Assembly (NCBI GenBank): GCA_028278135.1
Contig: JANQEW010000029.1
Span: forward strand, 340,889-404,888
Source: Rhodospirillales bacterium
GTDB lineage: Bacteria > Pseudomonadota > Alphaproteobacteria > Rhodospirillales > Rhodospirillaceae
DNA length: 64,000 bases
Reading direction: 5' to 3'
Under the pieces are notes generated by a model, which made no database searches, was not told the DNA's origin, and saw only the letters and a list, made by a program, of their open reading frames with translations. This document shows positions 1 to 7,994 of the stretch, piece by piece (positions within the stretch are counted from its first letter, which is position 1; each line of letters opens with the position of its first letter). The position numbers and the translations under genes were made by a program.

Positions 1-843
1 TGCCATGTGAATGGCATTGATCGGGCCCAAGCTTGCGGTAGAGTCCCCGTGCGAGGACTCCTAGCCATGGCGCACCGTAAGAGCCTAAAGGTTGTAACAC
101 TTGATGTTCGTAATTCTGGCGATATTACTGGTAGACACAACCGCGTCGTTGGATATGGCGCCTGGGCGCTATTAGAGCAAAACACGGCTCATGTGGGGGC
201 AGAGAGGGACGCGACTGACGACGATACAGGCGCGACTCTCCTGGGTCTGCATGGTGAGACTCTGCTGCATGTTGCCGCTGCCTCTATTCGGCATGGCCTG
301 TATTACGGACGCAGTATTCCACTAGACCTAAAGGCTTTCCCACATATGCTTTGTCAACATTATGCTGCTTTTGTCACCCTCAACCGTGATGGTAATTTGC
401 GAGGCTGTATCGGTTCGTCACAGGCCTGGCGTGCCCTGGTCGAAGATGTCGCTGAAAATGCTTTTGAAGCAGCCTTTGCTGACCCACGTTTCCGCCCACT
501 GCTACGGCATGAGCTCTTCGAACTGGAAGTTTCTGTTTCACTGCTCACAGCGCCACAGCCAATAAATTTCTGTGACCAAGACGATCTTCTGGAAAAAATC
601 CGAGGCGGCATCGACGGTCTCCTCTTTGAGGACCAAGGTCATCAAGGCTTGCTACTACCACAAGTGTGGGAGCAGATCCCTGAGAAGAGGGATTTCCTCG
701 CTTCTCTGAAACGCAAGGCAGGCTTTTCACCAAATTACTGGTCGCCGACTGTCAAGATCTACCGTTTTACTGCCTGCAGCGTCAAAAGCGCTGACCTGCC
801 TAATCCCATGGTATTATGGCAAACTTCTGTTGAAACGTTCTGA
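1..843 (+). CDS. MEMO-AMMECR1 fusion protein (AmmeMemoRadiSam B/A), 3' part
   Basis: The frame is open from base 1, so the gene starts upstream of the window. The first ~50 residues match the end of a MEMO domain, with a GRVPVRGLLAMA-like stretch followed by DVRNSGD and RVVGYGAWALL. From about residue 80 an AMMECR1 domain follows, with the hallmark LRGCIGS motif, the ADPRF segment and a C-terminal part around SPNYW. Fusions of MEMO and AMMECR1 are known as the B and A components of the AmmeMemoRadiSam system, usually accompanied by a radical SAM enzyme. That partner is not visible here. The biochemical role of the system is not established. An internal GTG at 7 is not a credible start because the MEMO domain would be cut. 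Confidence 0.85.
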   Translation, partial: CHVNGIDRAQACGRVPVRGLLAMAHRKSLKVVTLDVRNSGDITGRHNRVVGYGAWALLEQNTAHVGAERDATDDDTGATLLGLHGETLLHVAAASIRHGLYYGRSIPLDLKAFPHMLCQHYAAFVTLNRDGNLRGCIGSSQAWRALVEDVAENAFEAAFADPRFRPLLRHELFELEVSVSLLTAPQPINFCDQDDLLEKIRGGIDGLLFEDQGHQGLLLPQVWEQIPEKRDFLASLKRKAGFSPNYWSPTVKIYRFTACSVKSADLPNPMVLWQTSVETF

Positions 844-965
844 TCGATGGAAACGTGCTAAAAAATAAAAATAGATAATAGCTGTTTTAATATACAATTT
901 TTAGTATATAGATAAAAAGATTGTTCATAATAATAGCTTTTTATAAGCTGGGATTCTATTCAAAG

Positions 966-2375
966 ATGATCCTTAAATTATACAATACCCTGACAAGACG
1001 CAAAGAACCCTTTATCCCCCTTGATCCCCAGCACGTTCGGATGTACGTGTGCGGCCCTACCGTTTATGAACGGGCTCATATTGGTAATGCAAGACCTGTG
1101 GTTGTATTTGATGTACTTTACAGAATTTTAAAGTGGCTGTACCCACAAGTCAGCTATGTCCGCAACATTACGGATTTAGATGATAAGATCAATCATCGTG
1201 CTCGTGAAAACGGCTGCTCCATTGAAGCTCTCACGGCAGAAACAACACGTTTCTTTCACGAAGACATGGCAGCTCTGAACACGCTCTCTCCTGATGTGGA
1301 ACCGCGTGCCACCGCGCATATTTCTGTAATGGTAGCAATGATCGAACGGCTTATAGAAAGAGGGCATGCCTATATTGCTAACGGACACGTCCTTTTCAAT
1401 GTGGCCTCCACGCCAACCTACGGTGCTTTATCAGGTTGCTCACGTGAGGAGATTATTGCGGGGGCGCGGGTTGAAGTGGCCCCTTATAAAAGGGATCCTG
1501 CTGATTTTATCCTGTGGAAACCATCTCCCCCTGATATGCCTGCCTGGGATAGCCCTTGGGGACGTGGCCGGCCTGGCTGGCACATAGAATGTTCTGCTAT
1601 GTCCTGTTTTTATCTAGGTACAACTTTTGATATACATTGTGGTGGTAATGATCTCATTTTTCCTCATCATGAGAATGAGATAGCCCAAAGTACCTGCGCT
1701 CATGATGGGGGATTTGTGCGTTATTGGCTCCACAACGGCTGGCTCATGGTCGAAGGTGAACGGATGGCTAAATCCCTCGGCAATTTTATCACCGTGCAGC
1801 AGTTGCTGGACCAGGGGATTGGCGGTGAAGTCATCCGTCTTGCCATCTTGTCCACTCACTATCATAAACCGTTGGACTGGACGGCTGAGTGTTTATGCCA
1901 GGCCAAGAGCGCTCTTGATCGTTTTTATACGGCCCTGCGGTCAGTGGAAGACATCCCCCTTGCACATGTCACTTCCATAGAGACTGATGCAGAAACTTCG
2001 CAGATTACTGCTGCTTTGTGCGATGACCTCAATACCCCACGCGCTATTGCCGCTCTGCATGCAAATGTGACTGCTCTTAACAAAGCGACCTATCATGACG
2101 ATAAAAGGCGCTTGAAAACAGCGTTATATCATGGAGCGAGGATGCTTGGACTACTTGCGCAGGATCAAGAGACGTGGTTGACAGGGGGCACAAAAATGGA
2201 TACATCTCTGGTTAGAGAATTAGTAAACCGTCGTGCGGTCGCCCGCAGTACAGGGAACTTCACAGAGGCAGACCAGATTCGAGACGAATTGCGCCGTATG
2301 GGAGTCATATTGGAAGACTCAGTATCGCGAACCACGTGGCGCACAGTGCGGACACATGCTACAAAAACTCGCTAG
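966..2375 (+). CDS. cysS: Cysteinyl-tRNA synthetase
   Basis: This class I synthetase charges tRNA-Cys with cysteine in the cytosol. The Rossmann core begins with the [18 protein letters not shown] region, which holds the HIGN signature and the first zinc-ligand cysteine. The further zinc ligands lie around WHIECSAMS and FPHHENE, and the MAKSLGN loop is the KMSKS motif. The C-terminal helical part is complete. I chose the ATG at 966 (MILKLYNT) rather than the in-frame ATG at 921, because the intervening 15 residues are AT-rich and not part of the family. Length is 469 residues, usual for CysRS. The upstream 120 bases are AT-rich and could hold its promoter. Confidence 0.96.
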   Translation: MILKLYNTLTRRKEPFIPLDPQHVRMYVCGPTVYERAHIGNARPVVVFDVLYRILKWLYPQVSYVRNITDLDDKINHRARENGCSIEALTAETTRFFHEDMAALNTLSPDVEPRATAHISVMVAMIERLIERGHAYIANGHVLFNVASTPTYGALSGCSREEIIAGARVEVAPYKRDPADFILWKPSPPDMPAWDSPWGRGRPGWHIECSAMSCFYLGTTFDIHCGGNDLIFPHHENEIAQSTCAHDGGFVRYWLHNGWLMVEGERMAKSLGNFITVQQLLDQGIGGEVIRLAILSTHYHKPLDWTAECLCQAKSALDRFYTALRSVEDIPLAHVTSIETDAETSQITAALCDDLNTPRAIAALHANVTALNKATYHDDKRRLKTALYHGARMLGLLAQDQETWLTGGTKMDTSLVRELVNRRAVARSTGNFTEADQIRDELRRMGVILEDSVSRTTWRTVRTHATKTR

Positions 2376-2394
2376 GTCACTAGGGAGGCATTTG

Positions 2395-2458
2395 CTTGGC
2401 ACTGACAAACTTGGCACTGACAAAATGGTGCTACTTGCCTTGCTAGCTTTGCTAGCTT
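2395..2458. repeat. Two short tandem duplications in the cysS-rpmE spacer
   Basis: A 15-base unit (cttggcactgacaaa) occurs twice back to back at 2395-2409 and 2410-2424. A 9-base unit (tgctagctt) is doubled at 2441-2449 and 2450-2458. They lie between cysS and rpmE. They resemble slippage duplications rather than a mobile element. Confidence 0.85.
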
Positions 2459-2502
2459 TAAGAAACGAGCTTCAAGAAAGGTGAAGTGTGTAGAGGCAGT
2501 CT

Positions 2503-2727
2503 ATGAAAGATAAGATTCACCCTGATTACCACGAAATCACCGTTGTGATGACTGATGGCAGCACGTTTGAAACACGGTCTACTTATGGCAAGCCAGGAGT
2601 GACCCTGCGTCTCGATATAGACTCAAAATCTCATCCAGCCTGGACGGGGGTACATAGGTTGGTAGATACAGCTGGCCAGCTCGCAAAGTTCAATAAGCGG
2701 TTTGCAGGTTTTGGGATACCGCAGTGA
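2503..2727 (+). CDS. rpmE: 50S ribosomal protein L31
   Basis: This 74-residue protein matches bacterial L31 of the zinc-free (C-) type. It starts [11 protein letters not shown] and contains [13 protein letters not shown] and SKSHPAWTG, and it ends with FNKRFAGFG. None of the cysteines of the zinc-binding form are present, as is usual in alphaproteobacteria. L31 sits on the large subunit at the bridge to the small subunit. The ATG at 2503 gives the expected family N-terminus. Confidence 0.95.
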   Translation: MKDKIHPDYHEITVVMTDGSTFETRSTYGKPGVTLRLDIDSKSHPAWTGVHRLVDTAGQLAKFNKRFAGFGIPQ

Positions 2728-3018
2728 GACGGCCTGTTTTTGACTTAACGGTGTATACGGTGTATGCTGTCTGTTGGGAAAAATAATCAGCCGTCCCGTT
2801 TCCCCTTTGACTCTCATCCATTTTTTTGCGGAAACAAGAAAGTTTGCTATCCCTTGACGGAAGATAATGAGAGTAGCGGCATTCCTTTTATGTTTAGGCA
2901 ACTTATCCATCAGGCCCATATTCCATAAGGATCATCCAGACGACGTCAGACAAATTGGTATGACACACACGGCTGTTCCACGGGCGGGCCGGTTGGGCGT
3001 CCACTCCCAGCTTTGAGA

Positions 3019-3042
3019 GTTGAGTGGAAGGTTGAGTGGAAG
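3019..3042. repeat. 12-base tandem duplication
   Basis: The unit gttgagtggaag occurs twice without a spacer, at 3019-3030 and 3031-3042. Confidence 0.85.
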
Positions 3043-3175
3043 ATGGCAGTATCTGTCTCTTCAGGAGAAAACGCTTGTTAAGGCTGTACGATGGAAGAGT
3101 ATATCCCGTTGCAAACGCGATGATATTTTGCAAAAACGCGGCTGGGCCGGCGAGTGAATAGGCATGCGGTCGATT

Positions 3176-3226
3176 CCACCTCTCTTCTCCACCTCTCTTC
3201 TCCACCTCTCTTCTCCACCTCTCTTC
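3176..3226. repeat. 13-base tandem repeat, about four copies
   Basis: The unit ccacctctcttct is repeated at 3176, 3189 and 3202, with a last copy of 12 bases from 3215. The copies are identical. The purine/pyrimidine bias is strong, because one strand is almost all C and T. There are no spacers, so this is not a CRISPR array. Confidence 0.9.
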
Positions 3227-3281
3227 AACAGAGGTGTCTGTCAGAATATATATCAACAGAGGTGTCTGTCAGAATATATAT
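3226..3281. repeat. 28-base tandem duplication
   Basis: A 28-base unit that begins caacagaggtgtctg and ends with an atatatat tract occurs at 3226-3253 and again at 3254-3281 without difference. It directly follows the 13-base repeat array. Confidence 0.9.
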
Positions 3282-3317
3282 CTGACTATATAATATATAT
3301 GCATGCATGCTATCTAT

Positions 3318-3351
3318 GACATCACCACCTCTGAGACATCACCACCTCTGA
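3318..3351. repeat. 17-base tandem duplication
   Basis: The unit gacatcaccacctctga is present at 3318-3334 and 3335-3351. The core ccacctct is shared with the 13-base array at 3176, which suggests related slippage events. Confidence 0.85.
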
Positions 3352-3561
3352 CTTTGTTAACAGGCTCCCTCTGTATGGAGGGACAACAGACATTGTTATG
3401 ACAACTCCCAGCTTTATGCATAGCCATGTTTTCAGCCTTTGATCTTGAGCGATCAAACGGGTGTTAGCTAGTTGATCACCGGGGCGGCACCGCTATTTAT
3501 TTCTTGAGCGATCCTGCAGTGCAGAGACGAAGACGAACAGATCACTCATGTCTGAGGAGTG

Positions 3562-5070
3562 CTACTGCGAATCTGCCCTGCCGCTCGTGAGTGTTGCTAA
3601 CACGTCGGGCAGAGCTTCAGGCAAATCCTCCGCTACTAAACCTGGACCAACACAAGTAGCGGACGCCCCCTGCAACCAAGAGGATGCACAGGCGGCCGTA
3701 AAGGAATCCATGCCCTGCGCCATAAGACCGCTGATTAAACCCGTCAGAACGTCACCAGCACCAGCGGTAGCTAGCGTAGGCGGTGCGTTTGTGTTGATAA
3801 CGGCTTGTTTGTCAGGAGCAGCGATGACTGTATCACTTCCCTTCAGGAGTACGACGGCTCCAGTGAGTTTGGCCGCAATTCTCGCCCGTTCCAGCCGGCT
3901 GCTGCACGTGCAATTCTGAAACAAGGTAGCATATTCCCCCTCATGGGGTGTCAGGACACAAGAAGCATGGAGGCGAGAAAACAGCGCTGGGGGGTCCTTG
4001 ACAAAGCTTGTCAGAGCGCCAGCATCCAGGACACAGGGTAGAGCGCTATCGAGTGCGGCGGTGACAGTCGCACGTGTCCCAGCGCTGGGGACCATTCCTG
4101 GGCCTATCAGGAGAGCCTTGCAGCGGGCATTTGTGAGCAGCATTCTCAGATCGGCTGCTTCTTCGCAGGATGTCACGATGACTCCGGGCGCCTCCATAGC
4201 GTAGAGAGACAGCGCGGCCTGTGGTGCGGCAATTGTGAGTAAGCCAGCACCGGCACGACGTGCTGCCCTCGTTGCCAAGCGTACGGCACCCGTCATAGAA
4301 GACCCTCCTACAGCTATAACGTGACCACGCGTATACTTATGATCAGAAGGTACAGGCGGAGGAATGTGCCACAAGCCAGGGCCATTGACAAAAAGCTGCG
4401 GACCAATACCATGAAGCACGGAGTCCGGGATTCCAATATCAGCCACTATCAATGTGCCGCATAATGACCGCCCTGGTAAAAGAAAATGTGCCGGCTTTGG
4501 CCGGAAGAATGTAACGGTCACATCAGCTTTTGGGGCCAGACCACCGAGTACTTCACCTGTGTCGCCATGTAAGCCGCTCGGCACATCTACAGCTATCACA
4601 GATAGCTTTTTTTGATTGATTAATTCTATTAATGTGCGTGCCCTTCCTTCTAAAGGTCGTGTGAGTCCTATACCAAAAAGAGCATCAATAACGATTTTAC
4701 AACCTTTTAAAGATTCTCCAGAGAGAGGCATGACAGCCCCATACCATCGAGCTGCAGCTGCGGCCGCATCGCCCTGCAAAGCGTCACGTTGGCCGAGAAG
4801 TGATAAGCGTACCATCCACCCGGACTTAGCGAGCCAGCGAGCAGCGACAAAGCCATCTCCACCATTGTTACCAGGTCCACACAGGATGGCCACTGGTTGC
4901 TTACGGTAGTGGCGCCGCACCGCCTGAGCAATCGCAAAGCCTGCTGCCTCCATGAGGCGTGACCCCGTGATGCCCATATCTACAGCAGATTGGTCTGCCT
5001 GGTACATCTGCGCTACCGTCAGCACAGCACCTGTCAGACGAGAAGAATGCATTGTGGTGTGGTTCTGCAT
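3562..5070 (-). CDS. nnr: Bifunctional NAD(P)H-hydrate epimerase / ADP-dependent dehydratase
   Basis: This is the two-domain repair enzyme for hydrated NADH and NADPH. The N-terminal YjeF domain (about residues 15-210) has the GPGNNGGDGFVAAR loop and the DALFGIGLTRPL segment, and epimerises the R and S forms. The C-terminal ribokinase-like domain (about residues 230-500) has GGSSMTGA, LTPHEGE, LKGSDTVI and the NAPPTLATAGAGDVLTG loop, and dehydrates the S form with ADP. The start at 5070 is supported by GGAGG nine bases upstream, inside the end of queG. The longer frame from 5091 would overlap queG further. The preceding queG stop is only four bases away, so the two genes are probably co-transcribed. 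Confidence 0.93.
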   Translation of the reverse strand: MQNHTTMHSSRLTGAVLTVAQMYQADQSAVDMGITGSRLMEAAGFAIAQAVRRHYRKQPVAILCGPGNNGGDGFVAARWLAKSGWMVRLSLLGQRDALQGDAAAAAARWYGAVMPLSGESLKGCKIVIDALFGIGLTRPLEGRARTLIELINQKKLSVIAVDVPSGLHGDTGEVLGGLAPKADVTVTFFRPKPAHFLLPGRSLCGTLIVADIGIPDSVLHGIGPQLFVNGPGLWHIPPPVPSDHKYTRGHVIAVGGSSMTGAVRLATRAARRAGAGLLTIAAPQAALSLYAMEAPGVIVTSCEEAADLRMLLTNARCKALLIGPGMVPSAGTRATVTAALDSALPCVLDAGALTSFVKDPPALFSRLHASCVLTPHEGEYATLFQNCTCSSRLERARIAAKLTGAVVLLKGSDTVIAAPDKQAVINTNAPPTLATAGAGDVLTGLISGLMAQGMDSFTAACASSWLQGASATCVGPGLVAEDLPEALPDVLATLTSGRADSQ

Positions 5071-5074
5071 CCCA

Positions 5075-6229
5075 CTACACCTCCATTTCACTTTGTATCC
5101 ACTCCATCTGTACAGTTGTGTCTCGCTCCTTAGGCAGATACCTGGTGCGTAGCATGGTAAACTGCTCTGGTCTGAGCAGACGTGATAGTGCCCAAACTGC
5201 CGCCCCTCTTACTAAAGGAGAGGAGTCGTGGAGTCGTGTCAGAGTCACAGGGACCATTGTGGAGACACCACTGTTGCCAATCGCAATCAGTACGTTGCGT
5301 ATAAGACGGTTGCGACCGATACGATGTAAGGCAGAATCGTGAAAGTAGTCATCAAACATTGATGAATCGAGAGTCGCTAATGCAGCAAGATCTAAGGTAT
5401 GGTAATCATCAGAGCGCCATTGCAAATCGGTTACAGTCGTTGGGGTAGCAAATTTGTTCCATGGACAGACCGCTAGACAGCTGTCACAACCGTAAATGCG
5501 GTTTCCCAAAAATGGACGTAAGGTAGCAGGAATAGAACCTTTATGCTCAATAGTCAGATAGGAGAGGCAACGGCGAGCATCAATCTGTTCACTGCCACTT
5601 GCGGCTCTACGAGTCAAGGCACCGGTCGGACACGAGTCCTGACAACGCGAACATGTACCACACTGGACAGGATGTTGTTTGTCAGGTGGTAGAGCAAGAG
5701 ATGTAAAAATCTCCCCTAGAAAGAGCCATGATCCAAAGCGACGTGATACCAGGTTAGTATGACGACCCTGCCAGCCCAGGCCTGCCATTTGTGCCAGCGG
5801 CTTTTCCATAAGCGGTGCCGTATCGACAAATATCCTAGCCTCCGCATTAAAAGTAGTGGATATCCATCGCCCTAGCGCCTGGAGTCTGCTTTGCATGACA
5901 TGATGATAATCTCTTTTGCGAGCATGAACACTAATAGTGCCATGACTTGGGTCCCGGAGCGGAGTCAAAGGGTCTACAGCAGGTGCATAACTTAAACCGA
6001 GAATAATAACGGTACGAGCCCCCGGCCAGAGTCTGCATGGGTCCGTGCGGCGTTCTGCCGTCATCCACCCCATGTCACCGTGACGACCTTCTGCAAGAAA
6101 ATTAGCAAGATCTGTACGTATCCGTTCCGGTAAAGCTGGCTGTGCAAACCCAACGGTGTCAAAGCCAATGGTCCGTGCTTTTGCACGGATGACCGTACTC
6201 GGGGTTTGAGAAACATCAAATCCACACAT
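5075..6229 (-). CDS. queG: Epoxyqueuosine reductase
   Basis: QueG reduces epoxyqueuosine to queuosine in the wobble position of tRNAs with GUN anticodons, using cobalamin and two 4Fe-4S clusters. The N-terminal part has the family segment GFDTVGFAQP, and EARIFVDTAPLMEKPLAQMAG is recognisable in the middle (I read EARIFVDTAPLMEK and GLGWQGRHTNL). Cluster ligands are CGTCSRCQDSCPTGAL and CDSCLAVCPWNKF. A HEAT-like C-terminal region follows (SSPLVRGAAVWALSRL). The start at 6229 (MCGFDVSQTPS) gives 384 residues, close to the family length. The open frame extends to 6484 but the extra part is unlike QueG and antisense to the erpA 5' region. Confidence 0.93.
   Translation of the reverse strand: MCGFDVSQTPSTVIRAKARTIGFDTVGFAQPALPERIRTDLANFLAEGRHGDMGWMTAERRTDPCRLWPGARTVIILGLSYAPAVDPLTPLRDPSHGTISVHARKRDYHHVMQSRLQALGRWISTTFNAEARIFVDTAPLMEKPLAQMAGLGWQGRHTNLVSRRFGSWLFLGEIFTSLALPPDKQHPVQCGTCSRCQDSCPTGALTRRAASGSEQIDARRCLSYLTIEHKGSIPATLRPFLGNRIYGCDSCLAVCPWNKFATPTTVTDLQWRSDDYHTLDLAALATLDSSMFDDYFHDSALHRIGRNRLIRNVLIAIGNSGVSTMVPVTLTRLHDSSPLVRGAAVWALSRLLRPEQFTMLRTRYLPKERDTTVQMEWIQSEMEV
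5080..5084 (-). promoter_or_regulatory. Ribosome binding site that fixes the nnr start
   Basis: GGAGG on the minus strand lies nine bases before the ATG at 5070. It is formed by the last codons of queG (gag atg gag gtg tag), so translation of the two genes is likely coupled. Confidence 0.7.
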
Positions 6230-6473
6230 AGCGTTTTGTCTTATGAAGATTGATTTTTTCAAATATAAAAATATATTTTTTGACTCATCAGTTGTCCTCT
6301 TGACAAGGAGGAGATGGGTAGATCTTTCTAGGGGAAAGGATGGCTGTAGCTTTTGGGGGGGGTCGCACTGTATACCCTGCAAGAAGACATAGCAAGAGGA
6401 CATACTCTGTAAGGGGGGTGACCTGTGGGTGTTGTGTGTATGAGCACCTCTCATATGAGTAGTGAGAATTGAG

Positions 6474-6491
6474 ACGGATGACACGGATGAC
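6474..6491. repeat. 9-base tandem duplication over the erpA start codons
   Basis: The unit acggatgac occurs at 6474-6482 and 6483-6491, and each copy contains an ATG in the erpA frame. The duplication gives the gene two alternative ATG starts. Confidence 0.8.
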
Positions 6492-6852
6492 TATGACAAA
6501 CTCTCCTCCCGGATCCGCTCCAGTAACAATGAGCGTTAGCGCTGCACGGCGGATTTTGGCCTTGAGCAAGGCAGAGGAAAACCCTGCGCTCATGCTTCGG
6601 TTAGCGGTGTCTGGAGGTGGGTGCTCTGGGTTTGAATACAACTTTTCTCTTGAGACTCTGACGACAAGCACTGACCAGGTTTTTGAGAGTCATGGAGCGC
6701 GTCTAGTAGTGGATGATGTCTCGCTCAGTCTTCTGCAAGGCGCGCAAGTGGATTATGTGGACGAGCTGATGGGGGCAATGTTCGTAGTACAAAACCCAAA
6801 TGCGATTTCTATTTGTGGTTGTGGAAATTCTTTTTCTTTAGAAAACAGTTGA
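6478..6852 (+). CDS. erpA: Iron-sulfur cluster insertion protein (A-type carrier)
   Basis: This belongs to the HesB/IscA family and carries Fe-S clusters to target enzymes. The three conserved cysteines are present in GGGCSGFEY and in the C-terminal CGCGNSFSL. The sequence VDDVSLSLLQGAQVDYVDEL is typical of ErpA. The start is uncertain. Four in-frame starts lie close together (TTG 6469, ATG 6478, 6487 and 6493) because of a 9-base duplication, and none has a strong ribosome binding site. The mature family core begins near MSVSAARRIL. Many Fe-S proteins in this window (QueG, QmoA, QmoB, HdrC, HdrB, EpmB) would depend on such a carrier. Confidence 0.9.
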   Translation: MTRMTMTNSPPGSAPVTMSVSAARRILALSKAEENPALMLRLAVSGGGCSGFEYNFSLETLTTSTDQVFESHGARLVVDDVSLSLLQGAQVDYVDELMGAMFVVQNPNAISICGCGNSFSLENS

Positions 6853-6908
6853 TAGCATAGCTCTCCTCATGAGGGGGGCCTACGCTCAGCCTGTGTTTAC
6901 ACCAGGAG

Positions 6909-7142
6909 TCATGAACTGGCCGTAGTGGTCAGAGTGAGTGCATGAAGTGCGTCACCTATCTTCCCTTGCAAAGCGCTATAAATCATTTGATGCTGTTGTA
7001 TGCGCGTTTTACCTTTGAAGAAAGTGGAGACAACTTTTGCCGCGTAATGGCTTCCGTCACCGGCTAGGTCCGTGAGGGTCACATCTGCATCAGGCAAAGC
7101 TTTTCTAATGAGTTCTTCAATTTCAGTAGCAGACATTGCCAT
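6909..7142 (-). CDS. BolA-family protein
   Basis: This is a 77-residue BolA-like protein with the class II KH-type fold. The segments EIEELIRKALPDADV, GDGSHYAAKVVST and HQMIYSALQGKIGDALHAL are those of the family. BolA proteins pair with monothiol glutaredoxins in Fe-S handling, which fits the neighbouring convergent erpA. The ATG at 7142 has GGGAGGA seven bases upstream. A second ATG at 7136 is less favoured. In related bacteria a glutaredoxin gene often follows; none is seen here. The only doubt is which BolA subfamily it belongs to. Confidence 0.9.
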   Translation of the reverse strand: MAMSATEIEELIRKALPDADVTLTDLAGDGSHYAAKVVSTFFKGKTRIQQHQMIYSALQGKIGDALHALTLTTTASS

Positions 7143-7994
7143 GGTCAATCCTCCCTCAACTTGAAAGAAACATGAAACATAAAAGAAACATAATAGGTTG
7201 CCCATTCCCTTCCCTATGGAAAGGTGGGCACAGAAATTGCGCTTTTTTTTTCGAGTAAAGAGTTCTATCGCCAAGTCTCTGTCCCTACTGTCAAAAAGAG
7301 CTTTTCTGCCTGCACTCTCTTTGAGAAGACATTTCTTGAGAAGATATTCATCATTACCTTGAAGTTTTGTAGCCGACATCCCAGTGCTGAAGAGCTGAAT
7401 AATTTTAAGAGCTGTGTCTCTATAGCGACCAATATAATACAAGCCATCTCTTCCCATAAAGACTGCTATGGCGCGTGAAAACTGTGTGTCCAACTGACAC
7501 GCCATAAGCCTGTCCTAGCTGCTGGCTGCGCAACTAACGCCTGTCTCCCCGCGGAGAAAGCCACACCAGCAGGTGATTTCAAGCGAGATCTGGTCGTCTC
7601 GCGCACCGCCGGTGAGAGTGCTCGCACATAGAATGTTCGTAACACACAAGTCGTAACACACAAGACGGTCCACAAATTTTCGTGTGGCAACGGTGGATTG
7701 AACGCACAAAAACTCCATTCTTGTCTCGTGTTAGCCATACAATAGTCGCTCTACAGATGTTTTACTCCTAATCTGGAATAAAAGCTGTTTAGCACCGGTT
7801 TTCAGATAGATTGCGACCTCCACAGCGCCAGCAGGAGTCATAGCGGTTACAGGCACACTCCAACCACCAATTCTCCTATACTTTGGAGTTACAAAATCAG
7901 TGTGTCAACGATGGGTTACGGCCGTGGAAAGTGTCTTTTGACAGGAGAGAATCCTCAATATTTCTCCCTCTTCAATTCAAAGATGTTGGACGCT
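7143..7994. other. 852-base gap without a recognisable gene
   Basis: Nothing intact is supported between the BolA gene and dnaN, which are both on the minus strand. The minus strand has several protein-like stretches in different frames, for example one reading VTAMTPAGAVEVAIYLKTG near 7800 and another YYIGRYRDTALKIIQLF near 7420. They could be remains of a lost gene. Around 7560-7625 the DNA is GC-rich with small inverted repeats (caccgccggtg). I could not match it to tmRNA, RNase P RNA or SRP RNA. Confidence 0.5.

Larger units (their letters stand above)
2728..3561. other. 834-base gap without a gene, repeat-rich
   Basis: No intact gene is supported between rpmE and the convergent NAD(P)HX repair gene. 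Several short reading frames exist on both strands. One on the plus strand from 2871 (MRVAAFLLCLGNLS) runs about 48 codons before a TGA and has protein-like composition, so it may be a gene relic, but I cannot assign it. The right half is a chain of tandem repeats, listed separately, with an AT-rich segment (3270-3300). Confidence 0.6.

Noticed and set aside
3176-3351. Possible CRISPR array
   Set aside because: The units are tandem with no spacers, differ in length between blocks, and no cas genes are near.
6230-6484. Upstream extension of queG by 85 codons
   Set aside because: The extra part is low in complexity, crosses the erpA 5' region and has no counterpart in QueG.
7466-7738. 90-codon open frame on the minus strand between bolA and dnaN
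   Set aside because: The residues are Arg/Cys-rich and show no family features; kept only as part of the unexplained gap.
7500-7740. Possible tmRNA, RNase P RNA or SRP RNA
   Set aside because: The region is GC-rich with small inverted repeats, but I could not find a tag-peptide frame, the conserved RNase P blocks or an SRP GNAR loop.
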